NCBI GenBank assembly: GCA_032164295.1
Contig: JAJHTX010000009.1
Coordinates: forward strand, 124,001-188,000
From: Inonotus obliquus
Taxonomy: Eukaryota; Basidiomycota; Agaricomycetes; Hymenochaetales; Hymenochaetaceae
DNA: 64,000 bases
Direction: 5' to 3'
The notes beneath the pieces are model-generated. The model was given only the letters and a program-made list of their open reading frames with translations. It was not told the DNA's origin and did not search any database. Positions 21,424-33,494 of the stretch are shown piece by piece; the first letter of the stretch is position 1, and each line of letters opens with the position of its first letter. Position numbers and translations under genes: made by a program.

Positions 21424-23289
21424 ATGACTACCCTCAAAGAGTACCTCAAAGAGAAAGCCATGTTCTTCTCACCTCAGCCTGAGGGTGACAACTCCAGTTG
21501 TACAGACATTAGCGACCTCGAAGCCGATCTGCTGGACAAAAGCTGGAAACCAGTGGTAGCATGGCGTGACAACCTGATGGTCGAATCTCTACTGACGACT
21601 GTGGATGATCATCTCGGAGACCGCCCGTTGTCTGTCGAACTCGATAGTCTGTTTCAGCCAAGGATTGATTGGGATGGTGAATCTGCTGGCTGGGAAAGTA
21701 ATTGCAATGAGGCAAACGTGAGCTACTTCATCCACGGCGCTGGAAGATGTTACTGACTTTACTATGCAAACAAGGCTCGGTTCATGGTGGATAAGGGCGC
21801 TTTAACGGCATTATGGGTAGTCATGCGGAACCTTGACTTTTCTCTCAGGGTGATTGTCGAAACTAGGCCACCGGAATCTGACTTTGCGTCTAAAGTGGAT
21901 TTTGCTCTTACAACAGGCGAGGGCAAGAAGGTCCTGGTCGAAATAAAATCCACAAGCGTTTTGGACAACGCTCTTCACATTTTGCAGCTGCGCGGGTTCC
22001 GTATAAATCTAAGGAGCCAGTTAGATATGGGCGTAAGGGTGATCAACAAAGTCCGACTTCCGCACTTGATCGCACCACAATGAATGTCGCTGATAACATG
22101 CGTATAGATATGCTTGTATATGGCATCGCACCGAGTGCATTGGGCCGCATTGACATCACATGCCAAATGGGTCTTCTTTCGTCTTCATCCCGATCTGGAT
22201 GGAAATGAACCATACATAACATTTTCTATCGCCGAAAAGCAGGAAAATAACACTCGACCGTTCCGCGCATTACTTGGCATGATGCTTGCAACCACACTTC
22301 AGCTCGACGTTAAGTCGAATGTGGAAAAGACACTACTCTTTACACCACCAATAGATAACGTTGATTCTAATGACCAGCGTGAGACCGAAGGCGATCCCAG
22401 TGAAGACAATAACTGGACACACAAGGAAAGCGACAAAAGGGCCGAAGAGCCCGCTATGCGCTCCGCCGTTCGGGGCAAGTTGAGGCAAGCAACCGACTCG
22501 CCTCATCTTCTGGTAAGTCAGCTCTAGTGAGAGAATCAAAACCTATCTCATCGAGTTTCGGTGTTCAGATCGGCTGGTCCGAAGACATTGTAAAGGATCC
22601 TACATGGTTTGAGTTTGATGAGGTCGGTAGTACTGGTCGGCAACTATCCTCTGATACTACCGGCACCGTCCGTCTCTGCCTGCGACGCATGATAGGGTCG
22701 GGTCTGACGGGCGTTGTGTATGAGGCAGTACCTGCTATTGATGAGCATGAAAAGCCAACAAATTCGATTTCTTACGCGGTGAAGACGTTAGCTAAGGGGA
22801 CGCGTAGGGATAAGGAAGGATACACTGAACATTTCTGGAATGAGTGCAGAACATATTGCGAAATTGAACGGGCGAAGCGGAACGGCGAGATACTTCCATA
22901 TGTCACACCAAATTGCTACGGGCTATATGAATCGGACAGTATGTTGGCATTGGTAATGGACTACGAGGGAGAGCCGCTGACAGACAAAGAGTTGAGGGCA
23001 TTGTCGGATCATGATAAGTAAGATTGTTCATTCTAAACTTACCTTGCACTAAAGAAAAGCATGTTGTAGAGCGAAGATAAGAGAGCTGGTAGTGGCTCTT
23101 CACAAGATCGGGATCATTCATAATGACCTTGAGGCGCGAAATATTATCCGTGGAGCCTGTGGGTCGCTCAAGGTCATCGACTTCGCAATGTCATCATTTC
23201 ACAAATGCACAGGCATCAGGGAGGGGTCTCGTCACAAAGGATGCGCAGAACTGAGGTATATTTGGGACCAACTCAGCGCTGAGAGATGA
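21424..23289 (+). CDS. PD-(D/E)XK-like nuclease plus kinase-like fusion protein, copy 2
   Basis: Same exon plan as copy 1, with introns near 21718-21774, 22031-22105, 22513-22568 and 23019-23069. The nuclease-like core (VDFAL, KVLVEIKS), glycine loop (IGSGLTGVVYEA), lysine (YAVKTL), catalytic loop HNDLEARNI and IDFAMSS are all kept. It differs at the 3' end. The fifth intron and the VPWYK codons that follow it in copies 1 and 3 are gone, so GIRE runs straight into GSRHKGCAEL without breaking the frame. The product is about 540 residues. Divergent from DUF7330 copy 1 and convergent with DUF7330 copy 2. Confidence 0.8.
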
Positions 23290-23898
23290 TGGACGGTACG
23301 GCGCGAAGTCGTTTCATTAACTTCCTTGCAGTGGCTTAATCGCTACCAAAATCGAGCACCGTATCATAGCTCTTGGGATGGCATAGTAAATACAATGTTA
23401 AAGGGAGTGTTATTACAGAGGTGTCCGAAGTGGGTCCATTGGTACCCTCCGCGTGCAGCTAAGGTAAAGCGCAAGTGCATTGATAGATACACCCATTCTT
23501 GACCGTAGCATGATCACCAGTATCGAGTTTCTACGGGGTGACTAGCAACTCGCCTTCAGGACGTCTTGCAGTTAGCTCATTTGTTATAGTTTGTAAGCGG
23601 ACGATCATCCGTTCAAAACGGATGACCATACGTAACAAACAGACAAGACAAGAGGCTACTCCATTCATCCTGTTCTGAAGTCGACTGAAATCCACTGCAT
23701 CTTATATCTATAGTACGTCATAAGTAAAGAACGCCTCTCAGATGTGCACCACCCGACAGAGCATAAAGAGAGAATTGCATATGCATATCCCTATCACGGC
23801 TAGCAGTATCCCAAAACCAAACTGTAAAGGCATTGACAAATAATAGTGTCAGCGAAGTAGATGATTATTTTGAACAATAACATACCTATTAATACCCA
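23290..23898. other. Intergenic, duplicated, no supported gene
   Basis: The counterpart of 18827-20213 without the 278-bp MITE and with further small deletions. No coding signal. Confidence 0.45.
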
Positions 23899-24884
23899 TC
23901 AGACCGATGCAAACCATTTACGGAAGAATCCCCCGCTGTTTTTCGAGTTCTCCTCAGTCTCGTCAACGAAGGACAGCTTCATTGAACCATTGGAATTCGA
24001 GATCTCGGCCATCGACCCCATCCATTGCTGCTTATTCTCTGTACCATGAGGAAGTTTCGATTAATATCACGACTATAAGTTGCAATACCGACTCACTGTA
24101 TCCTGAGCCCCTATAGTCACCAAGGAAGCATTTCCGTGTCCCGAATTCCTCGCTAAACACCACTAATCGTGCTTCGATTGGTTTGGATAGCGATACGCTG
24201 CCGTTAAGATTAGTTAAGATGACAGGTCCGATAAAATCTTGGGGTAATGAAACTGAGGTGCTCCCGTTCTTGGAACTGACATTCAGCGAAAAAGGACGAT
24301 CGGTGTGTGAGTGCTTGGAAATGGTCAGTGCCATGCCACCGCATTAACAAGAAACAGACTCGCCACTTTTACGGTCACCGAGCCATTCTTTGAGCCCACG
24401 TCAAGTTCGGCTCTCCTCCGTTGTTGAACCTGACTAGCGTCCTCTTCATGATCAATCAACCATATTTCCGCATTGACGCTACCGTTTTTGGTTTGAAGCT
24501 CGAGATTCTTCCTCGGTCCTTCTGAAGCTGGATATTCCTCATTGCGCACATTGTCCGTTTCTGGTGGTGATAACAACTCATCCGGAACGGAGAGTCCAAG
24601 ATCAATGATAAATTTGCCTTTGATAGAGTTATTCGAGCGTTTGATTTTGGCAAAGTTGGTCGGGGCGATGTCTGGTAGATCAGTTCGAGTCACGTTTGCT
24701 GAAGTTGGCCATGGATCACCCGATGTTGATGATGTTGCTGTGGATTCGTATGGAGGCGGGATGTCGCTTGTTCGAGGATCGGGCTTCCCAAATGACTACA
24801 AGCGCCCTATGTCCAATTGCCAGACTAACGACCTACCGCGGAAGCACTCGATTCACTATATACTTTCTCTCCTACAACGAGCAT
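23899..24884 (-). CDS. DUF7330-like protein, copy 2
   Basis: Close paralogue of the gene at 20214, with the same intron positions. It starts at ATG 24884 (MLVVGEKVYSESSASA). After the first intron comes IPPPYES, keeping the PPxY-type motif, then GKFIIDLGLSVPDELL, NLELQTKNGSVNAEIWLID, VSLPQDFIGPVIL and FSEEFGTRKCFLGDYRGSGY. It ends MKLSFVDE and FFRKWFASV-stop. Both copies look intact, so there is no sign that one is dying. Function unknown. Confidence 0.75.
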
Positions 24885-25339
24885 TCTGAAGTGTTGCTGC
24901 GCGGCGGTTTGTGGTATGGTATGAAGTAAGAGACGTTTCTCTAGGACTAGAGTTGCGGGTCAGAATTTAAGTGACTGCGCGCAGACTGCGGACGTTGCTC
25001 ATGCGTTCTGTATGATGAACCGCGACCCTGCACAGTTCAGTTGGCTGAGTGTTTGCTGCGCAATCAGCAGTGGACGTGAAAGAGATCCGGGCACTTCCGT
25101 TTCATCGCACGTGTTCATGCTTGTGCTTCGATCGAGTCAAGTTACCTTACACCTTACTAATCACTAGTTCAAGTTACCTACTACTAATACAAGGATCGCT
25201 TATCCTTAAAAACTGTGAAGAAGCATTACATATTTCAATCACTTCGTTGCAATGGGGACTGTAATTGAGAACTCAAACTCTGAGCAGCAATTTAACACGT
25301 TCAATTACATGGAATCCAGCTTGATTCCCGCTCTCCTGC
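24885..25339. other. Intergenic, left half duplicated
   Basis: The first roughly 150 bp match 21196-21350 (GAACCGCGACC and neighbours), marking the right edge of the duplication near 25040. No supported gene. Confidence 0.4.
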
Positions 25340-26874
25340 TCAATTTACCCACGGATAGGCCTGAGAGAACGGGGTGTAAGGTGATATATCGGAGTAATCC
25401 CGTGCCGTTGGTGTCCCGAAGAACTCCTTCAACATGAACGCCTGGATATTCGTGCTGAGATAAGGGAATTTCAGATTTGTCCATAGAAAGCAGTCATGGG
25501 ACTCACTATCCAGATATGTCACAGTGCCAGCTATTACGGATTGCAACGCCGACTTTGTCGCCAACACCGAGGAAGTCGAAGACAGCCTTTGCGGCAGGGA
25601 AAGTAACACTGGCTTCTCCCTCCGGGTTAGTCTATAGGAGGTTAGGTTAGGGATCTCCCTTAGACGGGTGCCGATGCAGCCTTACCCAGTAGTCGGTTTC
25701 ACCTGCAAGGGGGATCATGAGCCTGAGTATTAAAGCTATAAGGGAGTGCGCACCTTCATCCCAGATTATTGCTCTCTGAGTGAGAAGAAGTCAGTCTCTG
25801 ACATATGTCGACAGACTCGACACCTTCGTACTTACAGGAGCGACTAACGCTGCATTGATGTGAGAATCGAACGGAATCTGGCGCGCATCATTAACAAATC
25901 TGAGGAGATTCGTATTGGTCCAGTATGGGTAGACCCCAGTGATGTTGGTGATTTTCTCATTCTCGCCGACTACGATACATGTGAGTCGGAGAATCGATAA
26001 CGAGAGGGACACTGCTCACGTTCTTCGAAATGGAACCTCCAAGGAGCAATTCCTTCCGTTCCGCTCGACATGGGTAAAGAAAGTGTAATCTGAAATGCGG
26101 ACCCACATTTCATGGATGCAGAAGCAATGCAAATCACGAACTTACCCGTTCGTCGAAGATACCCGCGGCTAATGCAGCCTTGCCGTAGCGACTGCATCCA
26201 ATGGACCCGACCCGTGTCGCGTCCAGCTCCGGGGCAACCTGGATGATCGCATCCAGAATACGGTGATACCCCCATGCCCATGCAGTAAGCACACCTACGA
26301 AAAGGCTTATTAGTCACGACGATAAATGTGCATTTATTGCGGAAGGCTGACCAATGTCTCTACCGTTATACAAAGTCCAGAATGCTCCGGTATGACTAGT
26401 TGAGTCAGCGGCGACATCAGGGAGGTTGAACGTGGCAAGTGCAATGCCTGATCCCAGGAAGACATTATTGTCAACGCCACCGGCACTGATTACTACGGGA
26501 GCTGGTGACTGTGGAGTTGCGCGGACACTTGTCGGCAACGACAAAGTAGCCCGAAACGTTGACGACCTTCCATTGGCAGAGACAGTAATGGAAAGCGTGT
26601 TCCCGGACCGTGTGGCCGTAACAGTCTCCTGAGAGGGGTCCGGGTAGTACCCGTACATGTATTCTTGAACAAATGTCAATAGTTCTGCCCTGCGGCATGC
26701 CCAGTCCTCAGGGGTATTGACTGACGCATTGTTGAAGAACGTGAACGGGTCCGGCAGGGCATCAATGACCGGAAGGTCAGTGGGAGCTGGAAGAGGATTG
26801 GGGAGCGTCGGGCATGATTGAGCCCTGACGAGACTAGTGCCAAGAAGGAGAGCAAATAGCGCAAAGACAACCAT
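25340..26874 (-). CDS. CE15 glucuronoyl esterase-like enzyme, secreted, gene 1
   Basis: Family members cut the ester between 4-O-methyl-glucuronic acid of xylan and lignin alcohols. The start is ATG 26874, giving a clear signal peptide (MVVFALFALLLGTSLVRA). The mature start CPTLPNPLP and DPFTFFNNASVNTPEDWACR fit the family. The serine nucleophile lies in GCSRYGKAALAAG (about 26175), followed by LSLPMSSGTEG, and a histidine motif lies in NSWHCDISGY (about 25515). The histidine and the GYTNIQAFM tail resemble the bacterial-type branch more than the GNxSHC form of classical fungal enzymes. Seven or so short introns. The last acceptor must be the CAG at about 25455, since the nearer one makes a stop. 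A TATA box lies 50 bp upstream. Confidence 0.8.
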
Positions 26875-26920
26875 GGGTGATACACAGAGCTGTTAAATCG
26901 TAGTGGTCTTGGCTACGAAT

Positions 26921-26927
26921 CTTTATA
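26921..26927 (-). promoter_or_regulatory. TATA-like box of CE15 gene 1
   Basis: TATAAAG on the minus strand, about 50 bp before the start codon. Confidence 0.4.
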
Positions 26928-28702
26928 CAAAGTGGCCACTTTCTTCGGAATTTCCGTACGTAATGGGATGCATGGACCAAGTGTTTCCCTTTCGTGGTTC
27001 GCGCTTCGCCAGAGTGCGAGAGGAAGACTGCATCGTACATCAATTCCCCATATGTAATTGGCAGGAACCCGAGTGGTCAGCAGGTGAACGACGAGCAACC
27101 AAATAGAGCGCACGGCGAAAGAATCGAAGTCCTTGCTAGCCAACTACCGCATGCGCCAGCTTGTTTGGATGACGAGCATGATTCTCTGCCTCGAAGGAAT
27201 TTCGGTATAACGAGAAGGGAGAAATCGCCAAAACGAAGATGCGAATAAGAAGATAGACTTTCTTCTCAGCTTATAGAATTTCTAATATTGACTCGTATGT
27301 TGGTCCTTATTAGGGCGGAAGGGACGAGGAGAGTCCGCAATAACTGCGAGGGCATTCAATCTTGAAGAGAACTCTTGATTGATGATCGGCAGAAGGCGCG
27401 CCAGGTCTCTCGCAGTTTAGCTCCTCGGCGTAACTCTGGTTCCTCAGGTAACAAGAGCGGAACCGTGAATGGGACATCGAAGAACAGCCTAGGCGTACAT
27501 ATAGCAGACGTCATGAAGGGCGGGGACGTCCCGAGGAAAACTATATGTTTATAAGCGTAGACAACTGGTGGATTAAGGACACTCACCAAGTATGCATGAC
27601 ACTCCGCAAAGCAGGTAGATCCACTGCTATTGGAAATTAGCACGGGAGGGTAATCAATCACAGTTGTTCAAGAGCCGACTTGATATCCGGAAAGTGACCA
27701 GTGGATTATACTAATCCTCACCCTCACCCTTCGACGGGCACATAATAAGTCAATACAGTAAGTCGCACCTGGGCGGCAATGACATCTAGCTTGCAGAGAA
27801 AAAAGACAAGAGTTGGTTTGGCAACAACTTACCAAATCGACGGCCCGGTTATTCCATGAGGCAATTTTACATAATGATGCAATGTTAGTCTTGTGTATTT
27901 CTCTCACGCTGTACGCTGTATAGCATAGCATAGTAACACTTCTGCGGCTTATATGTTTTCTATGTCAGAATCTCCGAGCAAAAACCTGCGAGCACTCTCG
28001 TTTCGCGACATATTACCGACAAAAATTGGACCAGTGGGAAGTTGACAACACCACATACTTATGACCAAATACTGGATAGACGGCGAATTCAAGTTCGAGT
28101 GGCTCACTGCGTACGGTCACCAAGTGCGAAAGCCAGAGCGAAGGTGTACTAGTGTCCTGCTCTAACAATACTAACGCGCATTCCGCTGTAAGTAGCAGTA
28201 GAAAGAACGTTCAATTCTCGGAATGAAGCTACTTCGCACAACGAGGAGTCATGTTTGAAGGAATTACTCGCTCGATTCGGAGGTATAAAACTCGGAGAAT
28301 ATCATATCGTATGTTTTTCTTTCTCCCGGGCGCTTTTCTCGGACGCTTTGCAATCGGTAACTATGAGCATTCTTCAAACATTCAATTTTAGAGCGGCGAA
28401 GAACTTCCTTCAACAGAGATCGTAATGACAAACCAGAAAATTCCAAGCAGCTCTCCAGGTCTTTACAACGTAGCTTAGAGTAAAGTACACATCAGTCTGC
28501 CAATTAACACGTCGGGTTGGCTTGGATACGAAGGGTGCCATGGGACGGCAATGATTTAAGGTTACACACCTCTGAACACATTGATGATATACTGGCAATG
28601 AACTGCAGCTGCAGAACTACATAGTCAGCTTAGACGCGCCAATATCCGTTCTTACAATAGCCACTAACTATAAGAAACGCCCATGTCTTCTACCCATCAG
28701 AG
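26928..28702. other. 1.8 kb without a supported gene
   Basis: Open frames on the minus strand at 27356-27661 and 27668-27931 have plausible splice sites between them, and Cys-rich pieces (TCFAECHAYL, CHCRPGATYC), but I could not build a continuous protein or recognise a family. The rest shows nothing. A decayed gene is possible. Confidence 0.3.
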
Positions 28703-30304
28703 TTACTGCCTTCCAGGTGCATCATTGATCCATGGATAAGCCTCAGGGAACAAAGTGAAAGGAGAAATATCGGAGTAGTTCCGCTCCGTAGGAGTACCGA
28801 AGAACTCCTTCAACATGAACGCCTGTATGTTCGTACTTCAAAAAAGCCCACCCTCTTCTTAGCTTCATTCTTCATCAATCAAAAGGTCACAGAAACTTAC
28901 TATCCAAAAATATCACAATGGCCACTGTCGCGAATAGCAACTCCAATTTTATCCCCAACTCCGAGCCAATCGTACACTGCCTTTGCAGCGGGAAACGTTA
29001 CACGTGCTTCGCCTTCTGGATTCGTCTAGTTGGTGTGCGTGCTTATCGTGAGTAATATTCAGTCAATTTAAGTAAGTAGAAAGATTTCACCCAGTAATCA
29101 ATTTGCCCTGTACAAGAGAGATACAGTGAGTTTACTGAGAGGCGGCCAAACAAATGCCCAGCACGGACCTTCATCCCAGATAATCGCTCGCTAATGATTG
29201 AACATACTGAGTTATCTTGTCAAGCGAAGTTTGAGAAATTGGGCCTACTGGAGCGACCAAAACTGCGTTTAGATGTGCGTCGAAAGGGATTTGATGTGAG
29301 TTATTTCTAAACTGGATCAAGTTCGTGTTCATCCAGTAAGAAAAACCACCAGTAATATTTTGGATCTTCTCGTTCTCGCCAACTTGGATGAATAAGAATC
29401 AGCTCCTACCAATCTGATTTATGAAGCTATGCACTTACACTCCTCAAATTGGAACCTCCATGGCGCGATTCCCTCTGCTCCGCTCGACATTGCCATGGTA
29501 AGGGTGATCTGATTATCAAAGCATATGAGTAGCGGACGGAGAAAACACACATCAACTTACACGTTCATCGAAAATACCGGCTGCGAGTGCAGCTTTACCA
29601 TCACGACTGCATCCGACTGCACCTACGCGCTTAGCATCTAGCTCAGGTGCAACTTGTTCAATCGCGTCGAGGACGCGATGAAATCCCCACCCCCAAGCAG
29701 TAATCACACCTTTCAAACAGTATCCTTTGTATCAATATCTTCTGGACCTTATGAAGAGCTAACTGCTCTTACCAATATCCCGATCTGAGTAAAGGTCCCA
29801 AAACACACCGCTCCGATTAACAGAATCAGCCGCGACGTCTCCGACGTTAAAAGTCGCAAGTGCTACTCCAGAACCCAAGAACACCGTATTGTTTACCGGA
29901 TCTGTGGTAATAACCACAGGTACTGGCGATCTCCGTGTGGCATTTACGCTTGTCGGTAACGTTATCGTCGCACCAAAGGTAGCCGATTTACGACCGAAGG
30001 AGACAGTGATATTGAGTGAGCTGCCATTTCGAGTTGCATGGACACGCTCGAATGAATGGTCCGGGTAATACCCATACATATACTCCTGGACAAGAGTCAT
30101 TAGTTCACTCTTCCGGCAAGCCCAGTCCCCTCGAGATTGTAGAGGAGCATTATTGAAAAATGTGAAGGGATCGGGGAGAGAATCGATGATTGGGAGATCT
30201 GTCGGGGCTGGCAGGTGTCTTGGTAATGCCGGACAAGACCTTGCTCCGGCACGGAGGGCACCAACGAGTACGGAGAAAACCAACAGGACAGTTGTAAAAG
30301 ACAT
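28703..30304 (-). CDS. CE15 glucuronoyl esterase-like enzyme, secreted, gene 2
   Basis: Tandem paralogue of the gene at 25340. The signal peptide MSFTTVLLVFSVLVGALRAGA precedes CPALPRHLPAPTDLP and DPFTFFNNAPLQSRGDWACR. The nucleophile is in GCSRDGKAALAA (about 29590). The C-terminal NIQAFMLKEFFGTP is identical to gene 1, and the tail WINDAPGRQ is a little longer. Intron positions match gene 1. Many substitutions throughout show an older duplication than the kinase-DUF7330 one. It probably acts outside the cell on lignin-carbohydrate esters. A TATATAAA lies about 45 bp upstream. Confidence 0.8.
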
Positions 30305-30343
30305 GCAGCTTGTCTCTCAAGAAACAACCTGCACAGGGCCTTG

Positions 30344-30351
30344 TTTATATA
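30344..30351 (-). promoter_or_regulatory. TATA box of CE15 gene 2
   Basis: TATATAAA on the minus strand, about 45 bp before the start codon at 30304. Confidence 0.5.
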
Positions 30352-30875
30352 GCATGCTTCGGACCATAATGTGAATGAAGGGGTCATGTTGCGTTGTCCG
30401 TTAGGAATGACATAGCGCATGGCTAGAGGTCCGGGTGAAGCCATCTTAACCCAGACTATAAATATAAAGGATCACCAGGTCAGTAAAGCTAACTCATGAA
30501 GTGGAAGTGTAGCTTTTTATAACCCAAAGGGTATGGGGCCTCCAGGAGCTACTGCAGAAATCTGGAACTTCAATAACGGGCGAATACCGTCATGCACCAG
30601 AAGGCGTCCCCACATGACCTAGAGCGAGGCACGGTATCTTTCAGGCGGCAACGTCGGGCCTGGGCGGAAAGGACGCGAGTTCTCCAAAAAGAAGCAGACG
30701 GTACTTTCGGTAGAACGCTTGCCCGACTCCAACAAAATTTACGCTGTATCGCAAGATTCGGGACATAGGAATAACATTGTTGTACGCTAGTATACAAAAT
30801 CAAAACCATCTCAGTCCTAGAGACGCATAGAATCTCTCCGCGCAGAGAGGAACAAGAACTCGCCTGCGAACGCCG
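30352..30875. other. Intergenic, no supported gene
   Basis: The minus-strand frame 30570-30809 has no family resemblance and no splice partner. Confidence 0.4.
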
Positions 30876-31886
30876 TCATAGCCAGCCGCCAAAACATTTA
30901 TGCCAAAACCCAAGGCTTTCGTCCAGTTCGTCAACGAATGCCAGAGTAACTTTGGAGTTGATACTCCCAACATCAATCATCGATCCAGCCCAATTCTGCC
31001 TTCCAGCTGCGGTGAGTGAAAGTCATAAGCTTGTCTTCTCTACATGTTCGTGTGCAACAACTTACTATATCCTGCCTTTCTGTAATCCCCGATGAACCCA
31101 TACTTCGTGCCTTTCTCTTCAGAGAATATTACAAACCGCGATTTCATCGAGCCTGGAAGCGAGGAATAGTAGTTCACAGCAGTCAACGCGACGGGTCCGA
31201 CAAAATCCGAAGGGATTGCAAGTACAACAGGACCATTCTGGGAATAAGCGGTTAAAGAATAGGGTCGCTCTGTAGTTGTGTGCTATTCGACGTTGATCAG
31301 TGTCCTCAGTCGAAATCTAAGCAAGGAGCGAACGATCATTACGCACAAATTTAACGTTGACGGACCAGTTCAGCGACTTGAACTCCAACTCCGCTCTCCT
31401 CCCTTCCATTCGCGGATCACGCTGCCCACCCGACTCTCCATCGTCAACAAGCCAAACTTCCGCCATGACACGAAGGTTCATGCTTTCAAGACTGAGGTTC
31501 TTCGGCGGTGCGTCACGCCCTCTCGTCTCTGTGCTTTCCTGATCTTCCTCATCCTCAAGAGCAGCTGTTCGTAGGCCATCGTAGGGTGCGTGAAGTCCTG
31601 CGTCAATGACATACGTTCCCTTTACGGATGAATTCCCGCGCTTTATTCTCACATAATTGGTCGCGGGGACGTCTGCTGGCCTTGGTCGATATGGTGTTCG
31701 TGTTGCAAAAGGGGTAGAACTCGAGGATGGCTGTAAAAGAGGATCACCATACGGGGGAGGCGCGTCGGCTGGAACAGGTTCACTGGGCTACAATGCACCT
31801 TGCCACCGTCAGTATCGTACTTCAGTACCAGTAAATGCAGTGCATACCACGCCCGACCCCTTATTATCTTCTGGGACGATGATCAT
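30876..31886 (-). CDS. DUF7330-like protein, copy 3
   Basis: Starts at ATG 31886 (MIIVPEDNKGSGV), then an intron with a TACTGAC branch site leads to EPVPADAPPPYGDP, again with a PPPY motif. The body contains RIKRGNSSVKGTYVIDAGL, NLSLESMNLRVMAEVWLVD and RAELEFKSLNWSVNVKF. After an intron come PYSLTAYS, IPSDFVGPVALTAV and FSEEKGTKYGFIGDYRKAGY, and it ends VTLAFVDE, then FGGWL-stop. More diverged from copies 1 and 2 than from copy 4. Function unknown. Confidence 0.7.
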
Positions 31887-32460
31887 GAATCCGAATTGGC
31901 TGGCACGGATGAACAGACTGAGAGTATCTTCCGGTCTCTGCCATACTTATAGTACTTAGTATTCAATTGACACGGTGCCTCAGCTTAGGATATGGTTACG
32001 TAAGGCGCATCTACTTTCACGGTCGACGCACACAGTACTGTCCCGCACTGGCTCCCTTCACCAGACAGCGCGGGAACCATACGAATACTATTCCATTCCG
32101 TACTTATCCGTCGGATCCAGAACGTTGGACGTGCAATGATCCGTAGAGCTTTTTCAAATGCTTTTGGAATCAATCGCCTGATGCGAAGAAATGCCGTTTA
32201 ACATACTCACGCACGCACGAGAGCGTGATAGGAGACACCTCTTCTCCAAGATGAAATGAGTTTGGCTTGAGGATGGCACGCAGTACTGGTGATCATGACA
32301 GGGGCATTGTTTGCCTCTATCTGCTTTTCGAAGGCAACAATTGCGTGGCTATATCATATGCCAGTATACAATAAGATTAAGACGAAGGAGTATGACGAGG
32401 TGAACTTATAGTGGCTGACTTGTCCGAACATGTGAGATAAAGAGAACGCTTACTTGTCCG
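31887..32460. other. Intergenic, no supported gene
   Basis: No conserved frame. A short spacer between two same-strand DUF7330-like genes. Confidence 0.4.
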
Positions 32461-33494
32461 TCAAAGCCAACCTCCAAAAAGCTTGTGCCAAAGCCCTACA
32501 GTCTTCTCCTCGTTAACGAAATATAAAGTTACTTTGCAGTTATGGCTTCCAACATCAATAGTCGACCCAGTCCAGCTCTGTCTTCCAGCTATAGGTTTGG
32601 GAGGGTGAAAGGGTGAAGTTCGCATATAATAAGTGATTCGGAGTCTTCTCAGATAAGTTCAAGAATAAACAACTTACTATACCCTGCCTTCTTGAAATCA
32701 CCAATGAAACAATGTCTCGTGCCCTTCTCTTCGGAGAAAGTCACCAATCGCTCCTTCATTGACCCTGGTAGCGAGACATAATAATTGACAGCGGTTATTG
32801 TTACGGGTCCGACAAAGTCTGGAGGGATAGCGACGGAAACAGATCCGTGGCGCGAGTAAGCAGTTAAAGCGAAAGGCCGAGTAGTTGTTGATTCCTACAG
32901 CAACAATCACTTAGCAATGCCGCATAGTAAATAGTAAATACGTACAAATTTCACTTTAACAGAGTCGTTATAGGACTTCAACTCCAACTCTGCCCTCTTC
33001 CCTTCCATCGTTGGGTCGCGCGTTCCACCAACTTCTCCCTCATCAACGAGCCAAATATCCGCCGCTACGCTACAATTCTTGCTCTCGATGTAAAGATTCT
33101 TCCGAGTTGAATCATCCCCTTCCGCATAGAGACTATCTTTGCACCATTTCCCTTTATCTTCATCTTCAGTAGGTGCTGCGAGGACCTCATCGGGCACGCG
33201 AAGCCATGGATCGATCACATATACACCCTTGACAGACGAGTCTTTACGCCGTATTCTCACAAAGTTGGACGCAATTGCATTTTCTGGTCTTGGCCGATAT
33301 GGCACGCGCGTTGCCACGGCGGAAGAGCTGGAGCCCGATGGAGGTTGCGGAGGTACTTCATCGTACGGAGGGGGGCCTTCAGCATCCCTGGGCTGTAATG
33401 CATTGTAATCAGGCAACGTGGATCTGTGAAGGTGAACGCTACACGCCATAATAGTCTCTCCGGTCGACGCTTTCCTATCCTCTGGTACAATCAT
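32461..33494 (-). CDS. DUF7330-like protein, copy 4
   Basis: Tandem paralogue of copy 3. It starts at ATG 33494 (MIVPEDRKAST). The frame is open through the place where copy 3 has an intron, so the N-terminus could be spliced or not. It contains GPPPYDEVPP, RIRRKDSSVKGVYVIDPWL, NLYIESKNCSVAADIWLVD and RAELELKSYNDSVKVKF. Further introns precede IPPDFVGPVTIT and FSEEKGTRHCFIGDFKKAGY. It ends VTLYFVNE and HKLFGGWL-stop. Function unknown. Confidence 0.7.

Noticed and set aside
27356..27931. Possible Cys-rich secreted protein on the minus strand
   Set aside because: No continuous spliced model with a signal peptide could be built, and no family was recognised.
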